NCBI RefSeq assembly: GCF_000708205.1
Contig: NW_014575550.1
Coordinates: 266,913-330,912, forward strand
Direction of reading: 5' to 3'
Source of the DNA: Mixia osmundae IAM 14324
Lineage: Eukaryota > Basidiomycota > Mixiomycetes > Mixiales > Mixiaceae
Length of the DNA: 64,000 nucleotides
The translations under genes and the position numbers were made by a program. Below, in pieces: positions 10,789 through 23,900 of the stretch. The notes below the pieces were generated by a model. It saw nothing but the letters and a program-made list of their open reading frames with translations, had not been told where the DNA came from and ran no database searches. The stretch's first letter is position 1; each line of letters starts with the position of its first letter.

Positions 10789-12707
10789 ATGACCTTTGAC
10801 GGTGAACCATCTGGTATGGCGAGACGACGACGATCCATCTCTGGCGCGCTAAATGCTCGCGCTCATAAGCCTGACGGAGATCAGGGCGTCTTCTTTGCAG
10901 GCGCGAAGCGTCACGTCATTCAGCCTAGAGCAGCCGCACATCACCCGAAGAAGCATGCTAGTCATGCATTGCTCATGAAGGACGCGAAGCTGTCATCAGA
11001 CACAAAAAAGGCGAACAAAGGCGTCAACAGCAAAGCCGAATTGGCCGGCCTCGCAAAGACGCTGACCGATGCTTCGGGATCAAAGGCCGTCGACAAGTCT
11101 GCAAACTCGAAAGGCAAGACCAATGCAGTCACTCCCGACAGCAAAGCAGTTCGAGCAGACGCGGCCGCTGCTGCCAGCTCGTCAAGCGCGACCTCTGCGC
11201 GCGCTGCCGCCGCCGCCGCCGCCACTACTACTTCTCGCAAGTCTTCGTTAGCATTGAGCCGGATAGTACTGACGCGAGAACATCATAGGTCGTCGTCGCA
11301 CCTCAGCGTCGAGCTCAGCTGCGGCTGCTGTTTCTTCAGCCTCTGACGCTGGAAATGACAATAGCGACAATGATGCAGCCACACTATCTGCGACGACCGC
11401 AGCGACTCGTACAAGCGCGGTTGCAGCTTCGCCCCTGACAAGTGCTGCACTCGCACGAGGCACAGCTGGCAGTGCCAGCACGGTCGGTCTCCCCACGACC
11501 GCAACCGCGGCCGGCGCGGCAGGCGGCACAGGCTCGAGCCATTCATCAGGCATCTCGACGGGTGGCATCGTCGCCATCGCTGTCGTGTGCTCTGTCCTTG
11601 GTCTCATCGCAGTCGGATTGATCGCCCGGCAGCTCTTGCATCGCAGACAGCGCAGACGCGGTGGCCTGCTCGCTGCAAGCGGCTCATCGCCGAAGAAAGG
11701 CGCAATGATCCGACTCGGCAGCGCAGGCTCTGGCTCAACCGGCTCAAACGAGAAGAAAGGTTACAGACGCAACGGAGATGACGATGACGAGCTGTTCGGT
11801 GCCATGGACGCCAACGCGCTCGGCAACCGCGAACTCAAAGATGACGCTTTCAACGAGAAGTTCAGTGGCGCGGCGTCCGAGCAGGGCGGCATGGCTGGGA
11901 TGGGTGCTCCCCTCGGCATGGGTGGCAATGCAGGCAACAATATGGGCTCTAATAGCTCGCCTTATTCCGCAGTCAGACATATGTCGAACTCATCTTCGTC
12001 TGCCAACGGGCACCCCTCGTCACGCACTCTGCTCGCTAACGGCGCCTTGCCGCCACCCGTGTCGAACGCCGGACAAGGCGTGCGTCAGAGCTACAGCAAT
12101 ACGATGATGTCTGCGCCTGCCGTACCCGGCATGAACGCGCTCTACAGTCAGCCCGGACAACAGCAAGCACAGTCAGCAAGGAGCGCAGAAGAGGGCCCTT
12201 TCGCCGATCCAGAGTTTGCAGGCAAAGTCTTTGTCGTCCGCAGAACTTTCGAACCTTCGTTGCCCGACGAGCTGATCATCTTCGTAAGTCCCTAACACAT
12301 CAGTCCTTGCATCCAAATTGACTGCTTCGACGTGACAGCCTGGTGATCGCATTGAGATCCTCATGGGATACGATGATGGCTGGTGCCTGGGCGAGAACCT
12401 TGACAGCGGCAACCCGCCTTTCCAGCGCGGCGTGTTCCCTCGGGACTGTGTCGAGGAAGATCCCAGTCAAGCTCATCTTGCACGACATGCGCCGGGCTCA
12501 GTCGCAGTGGGAGCGCCGGGACCGCGTCAGTCGCAGCTCAACGGAGACGGTCAAGCACCCCAGATCCAAGTCTCTGGACCCCAGGACGTCAACAGACTCA
12601 GCGTGGCCGGCAACAAACCAGCGCGACGGACGAGCTCTCTCATTGCGAGCCGCGACGCCGAGCTGTTCATGGCCCTCGGCGAGGTGCTCGAAAAGGATCG
12701 TCAGTAA
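10789..12707 (+). CDS. single-pass membrane protein with C-terminal SH3 domain (Fus1-like)
   Basis: Probable cell-surface or polarity protein. The N-terminal 270 residues are rich in Ala, Ser and Thr and likely O-glycosylated. A membrane segment (GGIVAIAVVCSVLGLIAVGL, about 11564-11623) is followed by a basic stop-transfer stretch. A cytoplasmic low-complexity region leads to an SH3 domain split by an intron (12284-12338): KVFVVRRTFEPSLPDELIIF, then PGDRIEIL, YDDGWCLGEN and GVFPRDCVE. The layout matches yeast Fus1 and Mid2-like SH3 proteins, although sequence identity outside SH3 cannot be judged. An intron near 11241-11313 is needed to join the frames; its acceptor is my best guess. There is no clear signal peptide, so the N-terminus may be inserted by the membrane segment itself. 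Confidence 0.8.
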
Positions 12708-13156
12708 ACGGCGATGATTTGACAGTGTCGTTCATCACCCACAGCCGTGCACATCACGACGCTCACTGGTCTGCGCCAGTACCTGCGCAGTTCAACGAGC
12801 ACCTCAAAGACCTTGCGACTCGTTCTTGCGGCTGGCGGTCCTGCGACGAGGGTCAGCTGGATCTCGACCTTGAACGCGTCGCGGAGGCATACAGCCAGCA
12901 GCGTAAGAACCATCTCATGCCAACGACATATACCGCACTCTTGTACAATCCTGATTATTCGCATCCACTGAGGCCGTTCGGCTATAGAGTTGCGTTATAG
13001 CGAGCGAGATGAGCGCTGAACGCTGAGCCTCATACGCGGCGCGCGTTAGATCGATAAGCCTGTTTCTCTCTCTCTGCCTTTCTCGGGCTCCGTGGTCTCT
13101 GGGCGATCGGGCGAACGGCCACCAAGCATGCGACTGCTTGACAGGGCTACTTAGCA
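12708..13156. other. intergenic, about 450 bp
   Basis: Short open frames on both strands show no recognisable domain. A pyrimidine tract (about 13060-13090) typical of fungal core promoters precedes the next gene. I see nothing else. Confidence 0.45.
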
Positions 13157-15855
13157 ATGATGAATGAGCAAGTGACCTGCTCGAGGTATGCACAGCCAAC
13201 TCCAAATGTGTACGAGGCTAAGCAGAGCAATGACAGCTTCGAGACGCCTGAAGGAATCTACCGACTTGTCAGAGATTCTCTTGGCATACTTCCAGTACAC
13301 ACGAGTCAGCAGGATGCTCTCGCAAGCTCGGCAGCGACGAGCTCGCAAGGATCAAGCAAGGAGAGCTCGCTGGGGTTCGGCCTCTTCGGCAATCGAGACA
13401 GAGATAGAGACGCCAGTCAGAACGTATCACAGGCCAATCATGACTCGCTGCACCAGCACACCGGACAGCCGACGACAGGCACAGCTGCGACAAGCATGTC
13501 GCCCGGGCTCATGCTCACCTCCCTGCCGCCCACGCCTGCCTCGCAAGCGCAGTCAGCTGGATCTGCAAGTCAGCAAGGCGCAGGGCACCCAGCAGCCGCC
13601 AGCTATGCTGTTCACACCCGTCTGAGCATCCTCACAATACGCTTTTCCTCCGCCGGCAAGGATGAGGCCAAACCCTCCTCGCCGTTACCGATGACTTCGA
13701 GCAGTACGGTTCAGCAGGGAACGTTCAGACGACTAGGTACAGGCAGACGACAGGCCGACAGAGACCTACCACAGTCTCGCAACGGCCTCTCGCCGCTCTC
13801 TCAACCTCTGCCTCTGCCTGTGCCAGGGTCTCCCGGCGGGTCATCGGCCTCGTCAGCGCATTCGATTAGCGCTTCAGCTTCGCCAGAGCTTCCTGTCGTG
13901 TCAGCTGCCTCGAGGGATCCGGCAGCCTCACAGGCTGGTCTTTCCCCCTTGATGACGAGCGTGGCCAGCGATCACGTTGCGATCGATCATCTAGCAGCGC
14001 CGGGTCTGCCTAGACAGTCATCTCATTCCTCGATACCTTCACCCACCGCAAAACGGCGAACCTTTGGCTTTTCGTCTCTGCCGTCGATCCAGGGAGGCAA
14101 TGCATTCGGAACCTCGGGCCAAAATTCGGCAACTGCAACAGGTCAGCCGAGCGCAAAGCCTCGCAATGCTTTCAGAGGCAGTGGATCATCCTTCATTCGC
14201 GCAGTCGAGGGTGTGCCGCTCGCCAGCTCAACGATCAAGAATCTCGCTACAAGCGAGATCGCTCGATCCACTGCTAGAGCGCATCTCGTTCCCCCTGCAT
14301 CAATACTCGGCTTTTGGAACCGAGACAAGACAGTCCATTGCGGCGAGCTCAGCGCCTCGCAATCTCATGCATCTCGCCTGTCCTTAGCCAAGCTCACCTT
14401 TTCTGCCACTCCGACATGTATTTCCGCCAGTATCTACACAGCCAGCATAGACCGCATCGATGTACTTGTAGGATTCGCATCTGGCGATATCCTCTGGTTC
14501 GGTAGATCTCGGGCCTCAACTGTGCAAGCTCACTTGCTGAAATGGACGCGCAGATCTGATATGCGGCAGATATACTCGGCTCAACAAGCTCGGCTGTCTG
14601 ATTCCTTCGCCCGTCACTGCCTTGACTTGGTCGCCTACCTCGGACCTCGTTTTCTATTCTGCGCATGCGGATGGCAACGTTCTTGTCTGGGACCGCGAGA
14701 AAGATGATCCTCCAGGCAGCTCTGCCGGAGGCGCTGCTGGGATCCTGACCGGTCTGGCTAGCGCTCCCTCAACCGCTGGGAATTACGGCCCTAATCTTAA
14801 TGCTCCCGTGCCTACGACTGGCCTACAGGAAATGGCCCAGGCCATTTCGCCCATCAGCTGGGTAAGGACAACCAGCGCACCCAGTGCGCGACCCCGGCAA
14901 CAGACACCGACAGATCCAGCCTCACCTCGTTCAGCTTCGCAAGGCTCAGGTATCGCCGCTCAACTCGCATTGGAGGTTCCCCTTGCAGATGATCTCATTG
15001 TCTCCCGACCGCCGACAAAGACGCGCATCAATCCAATCAGCCACTGGAAGGTCTCTCGTAAGGGTTTGACAGGTGAGTGTATTGCGTGTATGCTCGGTCT
15101 ATACTGAAAGAGCGCAGATCTTGCATTCTCACCGGATACAAGTCATCTTGCGATCACAAGCGAAGACGGCGCGCTGCGCATTGTCGATGCTGACTCAGAG
15201 CGCTTGATTGAGACATATGTCTCTTACTTTGGGGCATATCTCTGCGCGACCTGGTCGCCTAACGGCCGCTATCTGCTCGTGAGTCTCGTGCCATTCGCTG
15301 TGGTGATCGCTCACGGAGAGTACTGTAGACAGGCAGTCAGGATGATCTCGTAACTATCTATGCGCCATTCGATCTGCGAGCGAGCGGTCTCGTCGCGCGG
15401 TGTCAAGGTCATGGCAGCTTTGTCACTGGCGCTGCGTTTGACCCTTGGCGATCTGACGATCGGACAAGCAGAGTCGCCTCGGTCGGCGAAGACAACAATC
15501 TCATCATGGTATGTTCCTTATCATCGAAAGGTTCATCAGACATTGACGCAGGGGGCAGTGGGACTTCTCGACTGCGGCGCTGCAAAGACCGAGGGCAGCT
15601 CAGTATCGAATGTCAGCTGCCGAGTCCTCACTGTCCTTGGTGCGTCGAAGGACGCTCGAATCAAACGCAAACCTGGCGAGTGATCTCGGGCCTGCACTTT
15701 GGCACTCTGCACCCCGCATGAATGAAGTCGCAATTCTGCAGCCCGTCTCTTCGGTGTCGATCAGTACTGACCTACTGTCGTCCGTCTTTTTCACGCCGGA
15801 ATCAGTCATATGTGCCGCCAAGGGTGGTCAGATCCTAATCTACGATCGTCCGTGA
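13157..15855 (+). CDS. CreC/WDR20-like WD40 protein
   Basis: In Aspergillus CreC partners the deubiquitinase CreB in carbon catabolite control; animal WDR20 activates USP12 and USP46. After about 400 Ser-rich residues come the WD blades. GDILWF joins, through an intron at about 14502-14553, to YTRLNKLG, TALTWSPTSD and DGNVLVWDREKDD. After an insert come ISHWKVSRKGL, FSPDTSHLAITSEDG, SYFGAYLCATWSPNGRY and a last exon beginning WDF and ending GGQILIYDRP. Further introns start at about 15072, 15278 and 15508. The order of blades and the terminal YDRP match WDR20/CreC closely. The likely role is scaffolding a ubiquitin protease; no CreB-like gene is present in the window. Confidence 0.85.
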
Positions 15856-15915
15856 TCTCCTGTTGTATACGTCACATGGGACAGCAAGCCAGCAAAGTGA
15901 GCGCAGTATTCGCGT

Positions 15916-15921
15916 ACGCGT
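15916..15921. promoter_or_regulatory. ACGCGT (MluI cell-cycle box) before PMS1
   Basis: Palindromic ACGCGT lies 42 nt before the PMS1 ATG at 15964. It is the core binding site of fungal MBF (Swi6/Mbp1-type) factors that drive G1/S genes. The same word at the same distance precedes MCM7. Function is inferred. Confidence 0.5.
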
Positions 15922-15963
15922 GTTCCTTCATTTATCAATCGATTGTGCTTCGGTATTAATCGC

Positions 15964-18602
15964 ATGAGCATCAGGCCTATCGATGCGTCATCTGTACGTC
16001 GCATCACCGCTGGCCAAGTCATACTCGACCTCCGGACGGCTGTCAAGGAGTTGATCGAGAACAGCCTAGACGCAGGAGCAACTTCTGTGGAGATTCGCTT
16101 CAAGGATCACGGTCTCGAATCAATCGAAGTCATCGACAATGGCTCCGGCATCGACTCAAAAGATTTTGCTTTCATCGCACGCAGAAGCCATACGTCCAAG
16201 TTGACTGACTTTGCCGCGCTTGATCATGTCACGACCTTTGGTTTTCGCGGTGAAGCATTGGCCAGTCTCTGCGCACTCTCGAAAGTCACTCTCGTTACCG
16301 CGACAGAGGCGACGGCGCCCAAAGGCAGTACACTGTCACTCAGTGGACGATGTAAAATCGAGACCGCTTCGGGCCTGCTGGTCAGGTCAGTTGCGCGTCA
16401 GAGAGGCACGACCATCACAGTGACAGATTTATTCGCCCAGCTGCCTGTCAGGCGTCGTCACTTCGAGAAGAACGCTAAGCGAGAGTTCGGACACGCGCAA
16501 GAGCTTCTACAGGCCTACGCCCTCATCAGTGTGGGCGTCAAAGTCGTTGTCAGCAATACGACAGCATCGGGCACGAAGTCGATACAGATCCAGACAGCCA
16601 ACAGCCGGACACTACGCGATACATTCACAAGTCTCTTCGGATCAAAACCACTCGCGAACCTTGTAGACTTGGACCTTTCGTTCTCGTTCATGCCCCCCAG
16701 GTCCTCACAGAGGCTCAGAGCTACAAACGACATGGCAGATTCGATTCTAGTCCGAGTGCGCGGACTTATCTCTAGACCAGGTCATGGGCGCACGGCTGGA
16801 GATAGGCAGTATCTTTACTTGAACGGGCGGCCTTTTGACGCAGGCAAGCTGACGCGAGCCATCAATGATGTGTACAAGTCGTGCGGCTCAGCATCTTCGT
16901 ATCCGGTCATCGTCGCTGACTTCAGTCTGCCTACTGATACGTACGATCTCAATTTGTCCCCCGATAAGCGTACAATATTCCTGCATAGCGAGCAAGCTTT
17001 CACGGATGCCCTCAAAGACAGCCTGAGGGCATTCTTTGACCGATACCAGGGCGTTTATGCGTTGAAGCAAGCAAAAGACACGCCGACGCCTTCACCGACT
17101 AAGTCGCAGCCGCTTGCAGCATATGCCGCACGTCAGATCACGCCAGCGCAGCTGTCAGGGAATATCTCGATCCCATCTTCGCAGTCAATACGTGACAGAC
17201 TGTCGAGGATGGCGTCCGAAGAAATTGATGAAAGCCCTCCAGACTCTGTCCAGTCCTCGTCACCGAGCGCGAGGTCGCCGTCGGAAGCAGAATCGTATGC
17301 AGAAGAGGCTCACCCTTTCGCCATGCAGCATCTATCAAATCAGCCCCGCTCACGGTCAAGTCTTGGCCGCAAAGGCATAAGACTTGGTGATGCAGCGACG
17401 GGAACGCCTATGTTGATGCAGACCAAGCTTCCTTTTCGACGGACACGGTCAGGGAGTGTATCTGTTCGGGAGCCGCATGAGATGGCAAGCAAACGAGCGC
17501 GTATTGCGAGCTTCTCTCCTGAAGAGGAGCCGGAGCTTGCAATCCGATCAACTGCTAGCGACTATAACGACGAAGAGATCATTTCGATGGAGACTCCGCC
17601 GGCAGCCCCGTTAGGCCAAGAACCTGTCATCCATTCGGAGAGCGCAGGGTCAAAGCCCGCAGCTGACGTCGTTCTTGAGGATGTGATCTACATCGACGAT
17701 GTCGATGCCCAGACAGAGCTAATGCGCGAGTTTGAGAGCTTGAAGGCAGCTCATGTAGTCAAAGTCTCTTGCCAGCTTGTCGATATGCGAAAAAAGCGCG
17801 TTCGTCGCGCGCGCGATGCATTGGCAGACCTGCAAGGCTCACATGACGACGCAATGGCTGGCGCTGCTATAGACGCGGATGCGATCCGTGCAGAAGCCTC
17901 CCTGACGAGGACGGTGGCGCAGGAAGACTTTTCAAGGATGCAGATCTTGGGACAGTTCAATCTAGGATTCATCATCGTGCGGCGATCAGAGAGGTCGCAA
18001 GACGATATCTTCATAATCGATCAGCATGCGTCAGACGAAAAGTACAATTTCGAGCGTCTGCAAGCGCACACAAAAATGCAGTCCCAGCGACTCCTGGCAC
18101 CGCGTTTGCTTCACTGGACTGCTTCCGATGAACTACTGGCGATCGAACATGAAGAGATTTTGCGTGCTAACGGCTTCGAAATTGCTGTCGAGCGAGAGGC
18201 GCGAGTCGGGCAGCGCGTGAAGCTGATCGCTCAGCCTATGAGCCAGAAGACCACTTTTGGCGTACCGGAGCTGGAAGAGCTGCTCTTTCTGCTTCGCGAG
18301 AATGGCGGCCGAACGATGGTCAGACCAACGAAGACGCGCAAAATGTTTGCAATGCGCGCTTGCCGCAGCAGCGTCATGATCGGGACCGCTCTGTCGAAGC
18401 AGCAGATGACGAGCATCATAAGGCACATGGGTACCATGCAAGAGGTAGTGTAGCTTCTGCGCCGCTTGATTCAGGTGCTGATCCGGCGTGGCAGCCGTGG
18501 AATTGCCCGCACGGACGTCCGACGATGCGTTTCTTAGCACATGTGCCGGGGCCAAGAATTAAGATGCGACACCTGACACTCGAAGAGCTCGACAGTCTGT
18601 GA
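15964..18602 (+). CDS. PMS1: DNA mismatch repair protein Pms1 (MutL alpha subunit)
   Basis: MutL-family endonuclease subunit that acts with Mlh1 after MutS recognition. The GHKL ATPase motifs are at the N-terminus: ELIENSLDAGA, DNGSGI, SHTSKL and FGFRGEALASL (residues about 25-100). The C-terminal metal-binding endonuclease motif DQHASDEKYNFE is at about residue 686, and ACRSSVMIG is near the end of exon 1. A 50-nt intron (18445-18494) joins a short second exon carrying NCPHGRPTMR, the conserved terminal zinc/metal site; without it the gene would appear to stop at 18453. The spliced protein is about 862 aa, normal for Pms1. ATG 15964 is used because the open frame upstream begins at a TTG. 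The end lies 10 bp from the convergent pantoate ligase stop. Confidence 0.95.
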
Positions 18603-18612
18603 GACGTGCGTT

Positions 18613-19650
18613 TCAAAGCAGTCCATGTTGTCCCAGTAAGATGTTGTCGATAAGTCTCGTTTTGCCCAGCCAGCATGCGCCACTGAGGACTGCCCCTCGC
18701 GCTGGATCGTAGCGCGATAGAGGTTGCAGCGTTTGTGGGTCATTGAGAATGAGATAGTCGGGTCGCAGCGTTACATGACGTGCTCGTGCTGCCTCCGAAG
18801 TGCGAGCAAAGACAGAGAGACCCTCGGCTAGAGCCTCCTCAACTGACTGGCCGGTCTCTATGGCGTGAGCGGTCAGCCGCAAAACTTCGTTCAAGATGGG
18901 CGAGACCTCGAGCTCGTTGGCCGAGAGATAAGCGTTGCGGCTACTGAGGGCCAGGCCTGTGCTTTCATGGCGCGTCGTGGGAGAGATGATGAGATTGGCG
19001 GGCGTCGGCCAGGCGAGATGGAGGTCTCTCAGCATCTGTCGAAGCAGTATTGCCTGCTGGATGTCCTTCTGTCCAAAGTATGCTCTCGTAGGCTAGAGGT
19101 CCTGGATGAGCACGGCGGTAGGAAAGTCTTGTCGCGCGGGGCCGTACCTGGACAATGTTGAAGAGCTTGAGGACGACGGTGGCGACGCCGCGAAAGAAGG
19201 TGGGACGCGAGCGGCCTTCCATCTGGTTGGAATAACCTTGGACGTCGACAAAGGTGCCAACCTGGCGTTCCACATCCTGAACGATGCCTGAGGGATAGAG
19301 GACGTCTACATCGGGCAGGAAGAGGGCGTCGACCGGTAGCTTGCGGAGATGGTCCATGTCGTCTGTGAGCGTGGAGGGGTACGTCGAGAGATCCTCCGAG
19401 GGTGCAAACTGAGCAGGATTGACAAAGATGGAGACAATGACATTCTCGTTCTCCGCTGTGGCTCGTCTGACTGGCTCAGCCGGCGTCATGAGCTCCCCGT
19501 CAGGCTTGCAAGCAGCGACGAATGCTGACCCAAGTCAATGTGACCTGCGTGCAAGGCGCCCATGGTAGGCACGAAGCCACAAGTCCGTCTGCCTGAACGC
19601 CATGCCCGCACCTCTGCCACTGTTCTCAGCACGGACAGCGCCCGGCTCAT
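18613..19650 (-). CDS. PAN6: pantoate-beta-alanine ligase (pantothenate synthetase)
   Basis: Joins pantoate and beta-alanine using ATP, the last step of vitamin B5 synthesis. Three exons (19650-19530, 19470 to about 19162, about 19094-18613). Visible motifs are [12 protein letters not shown] (the HxGH nucleotide-binding signature), FVNPAQF, then [10 protein letters not shown] and [11 protein letters not shown] (KMSKS-like loop). The N-terminal frame had to be recovered by splicing: the ATG at 19650 begins [18 protein letters not shown]. The length of about 300 aa fits the family. It diverges from the eIF4E gene across about 310 bp. Confidence 0.93.
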
Positions 19651-19959
19651 GCTTGTCAGAGGTCAGGCTGACGAGCTTGACACGCAGAGAGGCCAGGAGA
19701 GGTCGCGCGACACTTTGCTGGCTGGCAGTGGCAGATGGGAGAGGAGACGGCTCTGCAGAGAAGATGAGCACGAGTCGCATGCCTGCCATAGGCTCTGGCG
19801 TCATCGGTACCGGAGCGACGACGCGGACGAGGCAGAGATCGGGACAGGGAACGGCGAGACGAGCAGGAGCAACAGGCTCTGATGCTGCCTTGTGGCCGCC
19901 GCTTCAGGAGGGCGGAGGCCCGGTCAGTTCGGTCTGCTGCGTCTGATGAGTGCCGACTC

Positions 19960-20925
19960 ATGTCTCATGCAACACAGCTCGGCATGCAACCCGCTCAAGG
20001 CCAGAGGGAGCTACCGTCCTACTCGAGCGTGTCGTCCAGGCAGCAGCAGCCCAACGGTCATCCGGCTACTGCTCAGGGAGGCAAGATCCATCCGCTCAAG
20101 CATGTCTGGTCGATCAAGTACTCCCACAGAGCAGAGGGAGAGCACTACAACGAGCACTCCTACGAGTCTGGCATGCTCACCGTCAGCAAGTTTGGCTCTG
20201 TGGAGAGCATGTGGAGCACGCTCAGCCATCTCAGACGGCCGAGCGAGCTGCCAGCTGTGAGCCACCTGCATGTCTTCAAGTCGCACATCAGACCTGTCTG
20301 GGAAGATCCCGCCAACAAGGACGGCGGGAAGTGGCAGATCAAGCTCAAGAAGGGAGTTGCCGATCGTCTCTGGGAGGAGATCCTGTGTGCCATGGTCGGC
20401 GAAAGGCTCCTCATGCCTCTCCCGGGCACCAACGACGACAGTGCGTCACCCTCGGCGCGAGCCTTGCTGGACCTGCGCTGAATGCAGCGTGCGCGAACAG
20501 CTCAAGAGCGCGTCGATGCAGTCTACGCAGACGACGATATCTGCGGAGCGGTGCTGTCCATTCGCAAGGAGGAAGACATCCTCACCGTCTGGCACAAGGA
20601 TCGCGCAGACACCGCGAAACGTGAAAGACTCAAGGACGGCATACGCAGGGCCTTAGCTCTCAGCAATAGCACCCTTCTCGTCTACAAGCCCAACCAGGAC
20701 AAACTCGCAGAGACTGCAGTCACCGTCTCGCATCTTGCATCACGTAGCACGCCTCGGAGAAGCCATGGTCGGACTGACGAACCACCGCCGCCCTCGGACG
20801 TCTCGCGAGGAGATCGCATGGTCTTCCGGGACTGGAATAGATCCTCCCTGAGACACGACGGACACCAGCAGCAACGAGCGCCGGCCAGACGGGAATGGAG
20901 TGCTCGTCCGACTGCTCCCCTGTGA
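19960..20925 (+). CDS. eIF4E-family cap-binding protein, class-II-like
   Basis: mRNA cap-binding protein. Two exons (19960-20440, 20522-20925; 81-nt intron). After a Gln/Ser-rich leader the core reads HPLKHVWSIKY, VESMWSTLSHLRRPSELP, HVFKSHIRPVWEDPANKDGG (the conserved cap-region Trp-Glu pair) and RLWEEILCAMVGE. Exon 2 begins DDICGAVLSIRKEEDILTVW. Where class I proteins have the second cap-stacking Trp (Trp56 of mammalian eIF4E), this one appears to have Tyr (NEHSYESG), as in 4EHP/nCBP proteins. A C-terminal extension of about 75 residues, rich in Arg, Ser and Pro, is unusual. Whether it activates or represses translation cannot be told from sequence. Confidence 0.85.
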
Positions 20926-20957
20926 AGTGATGCTCGGAAGGATTGCATCATGGACCG

Positions 20958-23900
20958 ATGATTGATCGATCAATGATAATGAAGCGCGTCTCTGAAATTT
21001 GGCACGTCGACGATTGTCTGGACGAGATGGCGATGTGGCAGATAGAGGGCTATCTGGCCACAGAGGATGTGTCTGAATCCTTGCTGCCAGAGACGCTCTG
21101 CGAACGCATCGTCAGCAAGGAGCTCACCCTACTCGGTCTCGTCAAACTCTTGGGGAGCGCCCTGACCGAAGAGGATGATGGCCAGCGTGCCAGAGGTCAG
21201 CTGTCTGCCCGACACAGCCCGATGCAGCTGACAACAGTCTCTCGTCATCCAGGCCTTGAATTGTTGTCGGGCGTCATGTCGAACCTGCCGCCAGAGCGGA
21301 TAGGACGCAACGAGAGCAAGTCGCTCCATCTGGCTTCTGCTAGCCAACGGCCCACTCACGAGCGTCTGTGACAGCTCGAACGCTGACAGACTTCTTCACC
21401 TCTTCTTCTACTCTTCAGCAGAGATGTCTCGTTCAGGCAGTCTCTGCACTGCAGACACTCGCCCTTCTCCCATCTTTTGGACTCGCGGATGCAATACAAG
21501 TCTGTCAGAGGTCGGCCATCGCTCGCAAGCCCCCGCCGCTCAGCTGATGAACCGTCGGATCAGCCTGTTTGATAATGTTGACATGCCCGTGAATGTTCAA
21601 TCGACTCGCCTCCTCGTCTTCAGGCTCATCGACACGATGATGGCCCATCACAGGAGAGGTCAGGCTGCAGAGACACGCCCGCTCACAAGCTGAACATATC
21701 CTTTGCAGCGCTGAAGAGAATGGGCAACACATTCTTGTCAGGCTACTGCAAGCTTGCCACCGGCGAGAAGGATCCCAGAAACTTGCGACTTGCATTCTCT
21801 ATCGCTCGCGTCATCCTTGTCGAGTTCGATATTGCAGAGCGAGTAGAGGTCAGTCTACTGCTATTCCAGACTCTTCACCTCCTGACTCGGCAGCCCACAG
21901 GATCTCTTTGATATCACCTTTTGCTACTTTCCAATCACATTCACGCCTCCGCCAGGAGATCCCTATGGCATCTCGAGCGAGGATCTGCAGACAGCTCTCC
22001 GGGCCTGCCTTAGCGCAACTCCTCGCTTCGGTCCTCTCGCGCTTCCGCTTTTCCTCGACAAGCTTCAAGCCGCCGTGCCAGCTGCAAAGGTGCGTTCCCC
22101 TCGGCGCACCCGCCCTTGCGCTCATGTACCTCGCAGCAACAAACTCTTAGGGCTCTATCGGCCTGCTTTCCCGTCTATGGTCACATAATCGTGCAAGAAC
22201 ACGCTCGAACCTTCTGGGAAGCCTTCAGCGTCGAAGTCTTTCACGCCACCGAGACTGAGACAGAAGAATGTGCTCTCGATGCTCTCGTCTCGCTGCTCAA
22301 CACTATGCACGCCGAGTCTATCGATGAAGGCAAGGACACCGTCGCACAACGCATGATCAACGTTTGCTGCGAGGAGCTCAACGAACCCGACAAGCAAAAG
22401 GCGCAGGCTGCTATCAAAATCCTCAGTGCAGCTCTCACGTCGAGTCCGGTCATCATCAGCGTCGTTACTTCCAGAGCCTTCAGACATCTCATAAGGCTCT
22501 GTTCGGATCTTGAGGAGCCTGCATTGCGACCAGCCGTATTGAAGTCACTTGCCAGCCTTCTCACGTCGATAGCGCAAACAGACGCTGCTCAGCATGTAGC
22601 ATCACCCGTTCTGCTTCCCCTCAAGGATGACCTGATCAGTCTGTTCGGCTCTGGCATGCGTTTCGAGTCCTCACGTTTGTCTTCCATCGACGGACTCGTA
22701 CAGTTGACCCTTATCCGCGACCTGTTGCCAAAGAATGAAGTCGCCTTCGTCGTGCAGCAATTAAACGAAGTCTTCATCGATACATCAGCTTCAGGAGCTT
22801 CGAACCTGGCTCTCGCTGGCATGGTCAGAGTGGCAAAGCTCCATGCAGGCGTGATTGAGCATGTCACCCTGCCCGTCATCTTGTCAGCGCTACCAACGAC
22901 GGCTGATGTCTTACTAGACCCAGAAGCGGTGGTAGCCTACAGGCATGCGCTCGGTGCTCTCTCATCCTTGTGCCTCGACGGCGCGCTCTTCGAGATGATG
23001 ACGATTCGTGTACTAGCTCGGCTGGAAGTCATGCTTCCCCAGGTTGCGACTCGTCCGTGCTTGACATATTGTCATCACCTCCTTCTTACCCTTTCAAACG
23101 TACTGGCGACCAAAGCAGCACGCGGAGATGTCGATATTGCTCATCATACCTCCCGTCTGATCTCATCTATCTCGAGGATTTTTGTGGTACCGAATTTGTC
23201 TAACGAAAAGGTCGCATGCGCATCTGCAAATCTACAACTCTTACAAGATGCTGGTCGTGTCATCGAGCTTATCGTTCGATCCCATACTGTAGAAGATCAA
23301 AAGAATCTGTCGTTGCTCATCACGGCAGCTTACCAGGGTGATTACACGCCACTCATCGATCAGACGGACAAACGTATGCAAGTCGAATTTGATCCGTTGT
23401 GTCATGCCGCACAGAGCCGATGCTTGATCCTGCTGGCATATGCTCAGCTATCTCTTCGCCCCGAAGCATTGTTGCTGGACCTCGAGCCCGGTGCATTCGT
23501 CCAGCAGGTCCTGAGCGCTGCATTACACATGAGAGACCCGACCATCCTTCGAGCGGCCTCACAGCTGCTTGCCTGCGTTGTCAATAAGCTGCGAGCAAGG
23601 CTCGATCCCTCCGTCCTGCTGCAATTCGAAGCAACCTGGCTCGAATTAAGGCAGCGCTCAGCACATTCAGCGCAAAGCCTGCGACTCTTTGGCTGGCTCA
23701 CCCGGGCACTAGTGGTGCGCGGCGATCCAGAGGGCTACAAATGGACTGACCGACTATTGGCGACGTTCGTCGAGCCAGAAATCGGTCGCGAGGCTGCAAA
23801 GGCCCTTGCGATCATACCTGACGACACCGACGAGATGCTGTCGAGAGAGTCCTTTGCAGTCATCAAGATGCTGTACAGGCAGCGCTACTGTACATACGTT

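Noticed and set aside
12719-13000. 93-codon plus-strand ORF after the SH3 protein
   Set aside because: No domain, competing frames of similar length on both strands, and it fits a 3' UTR/promoter gap.
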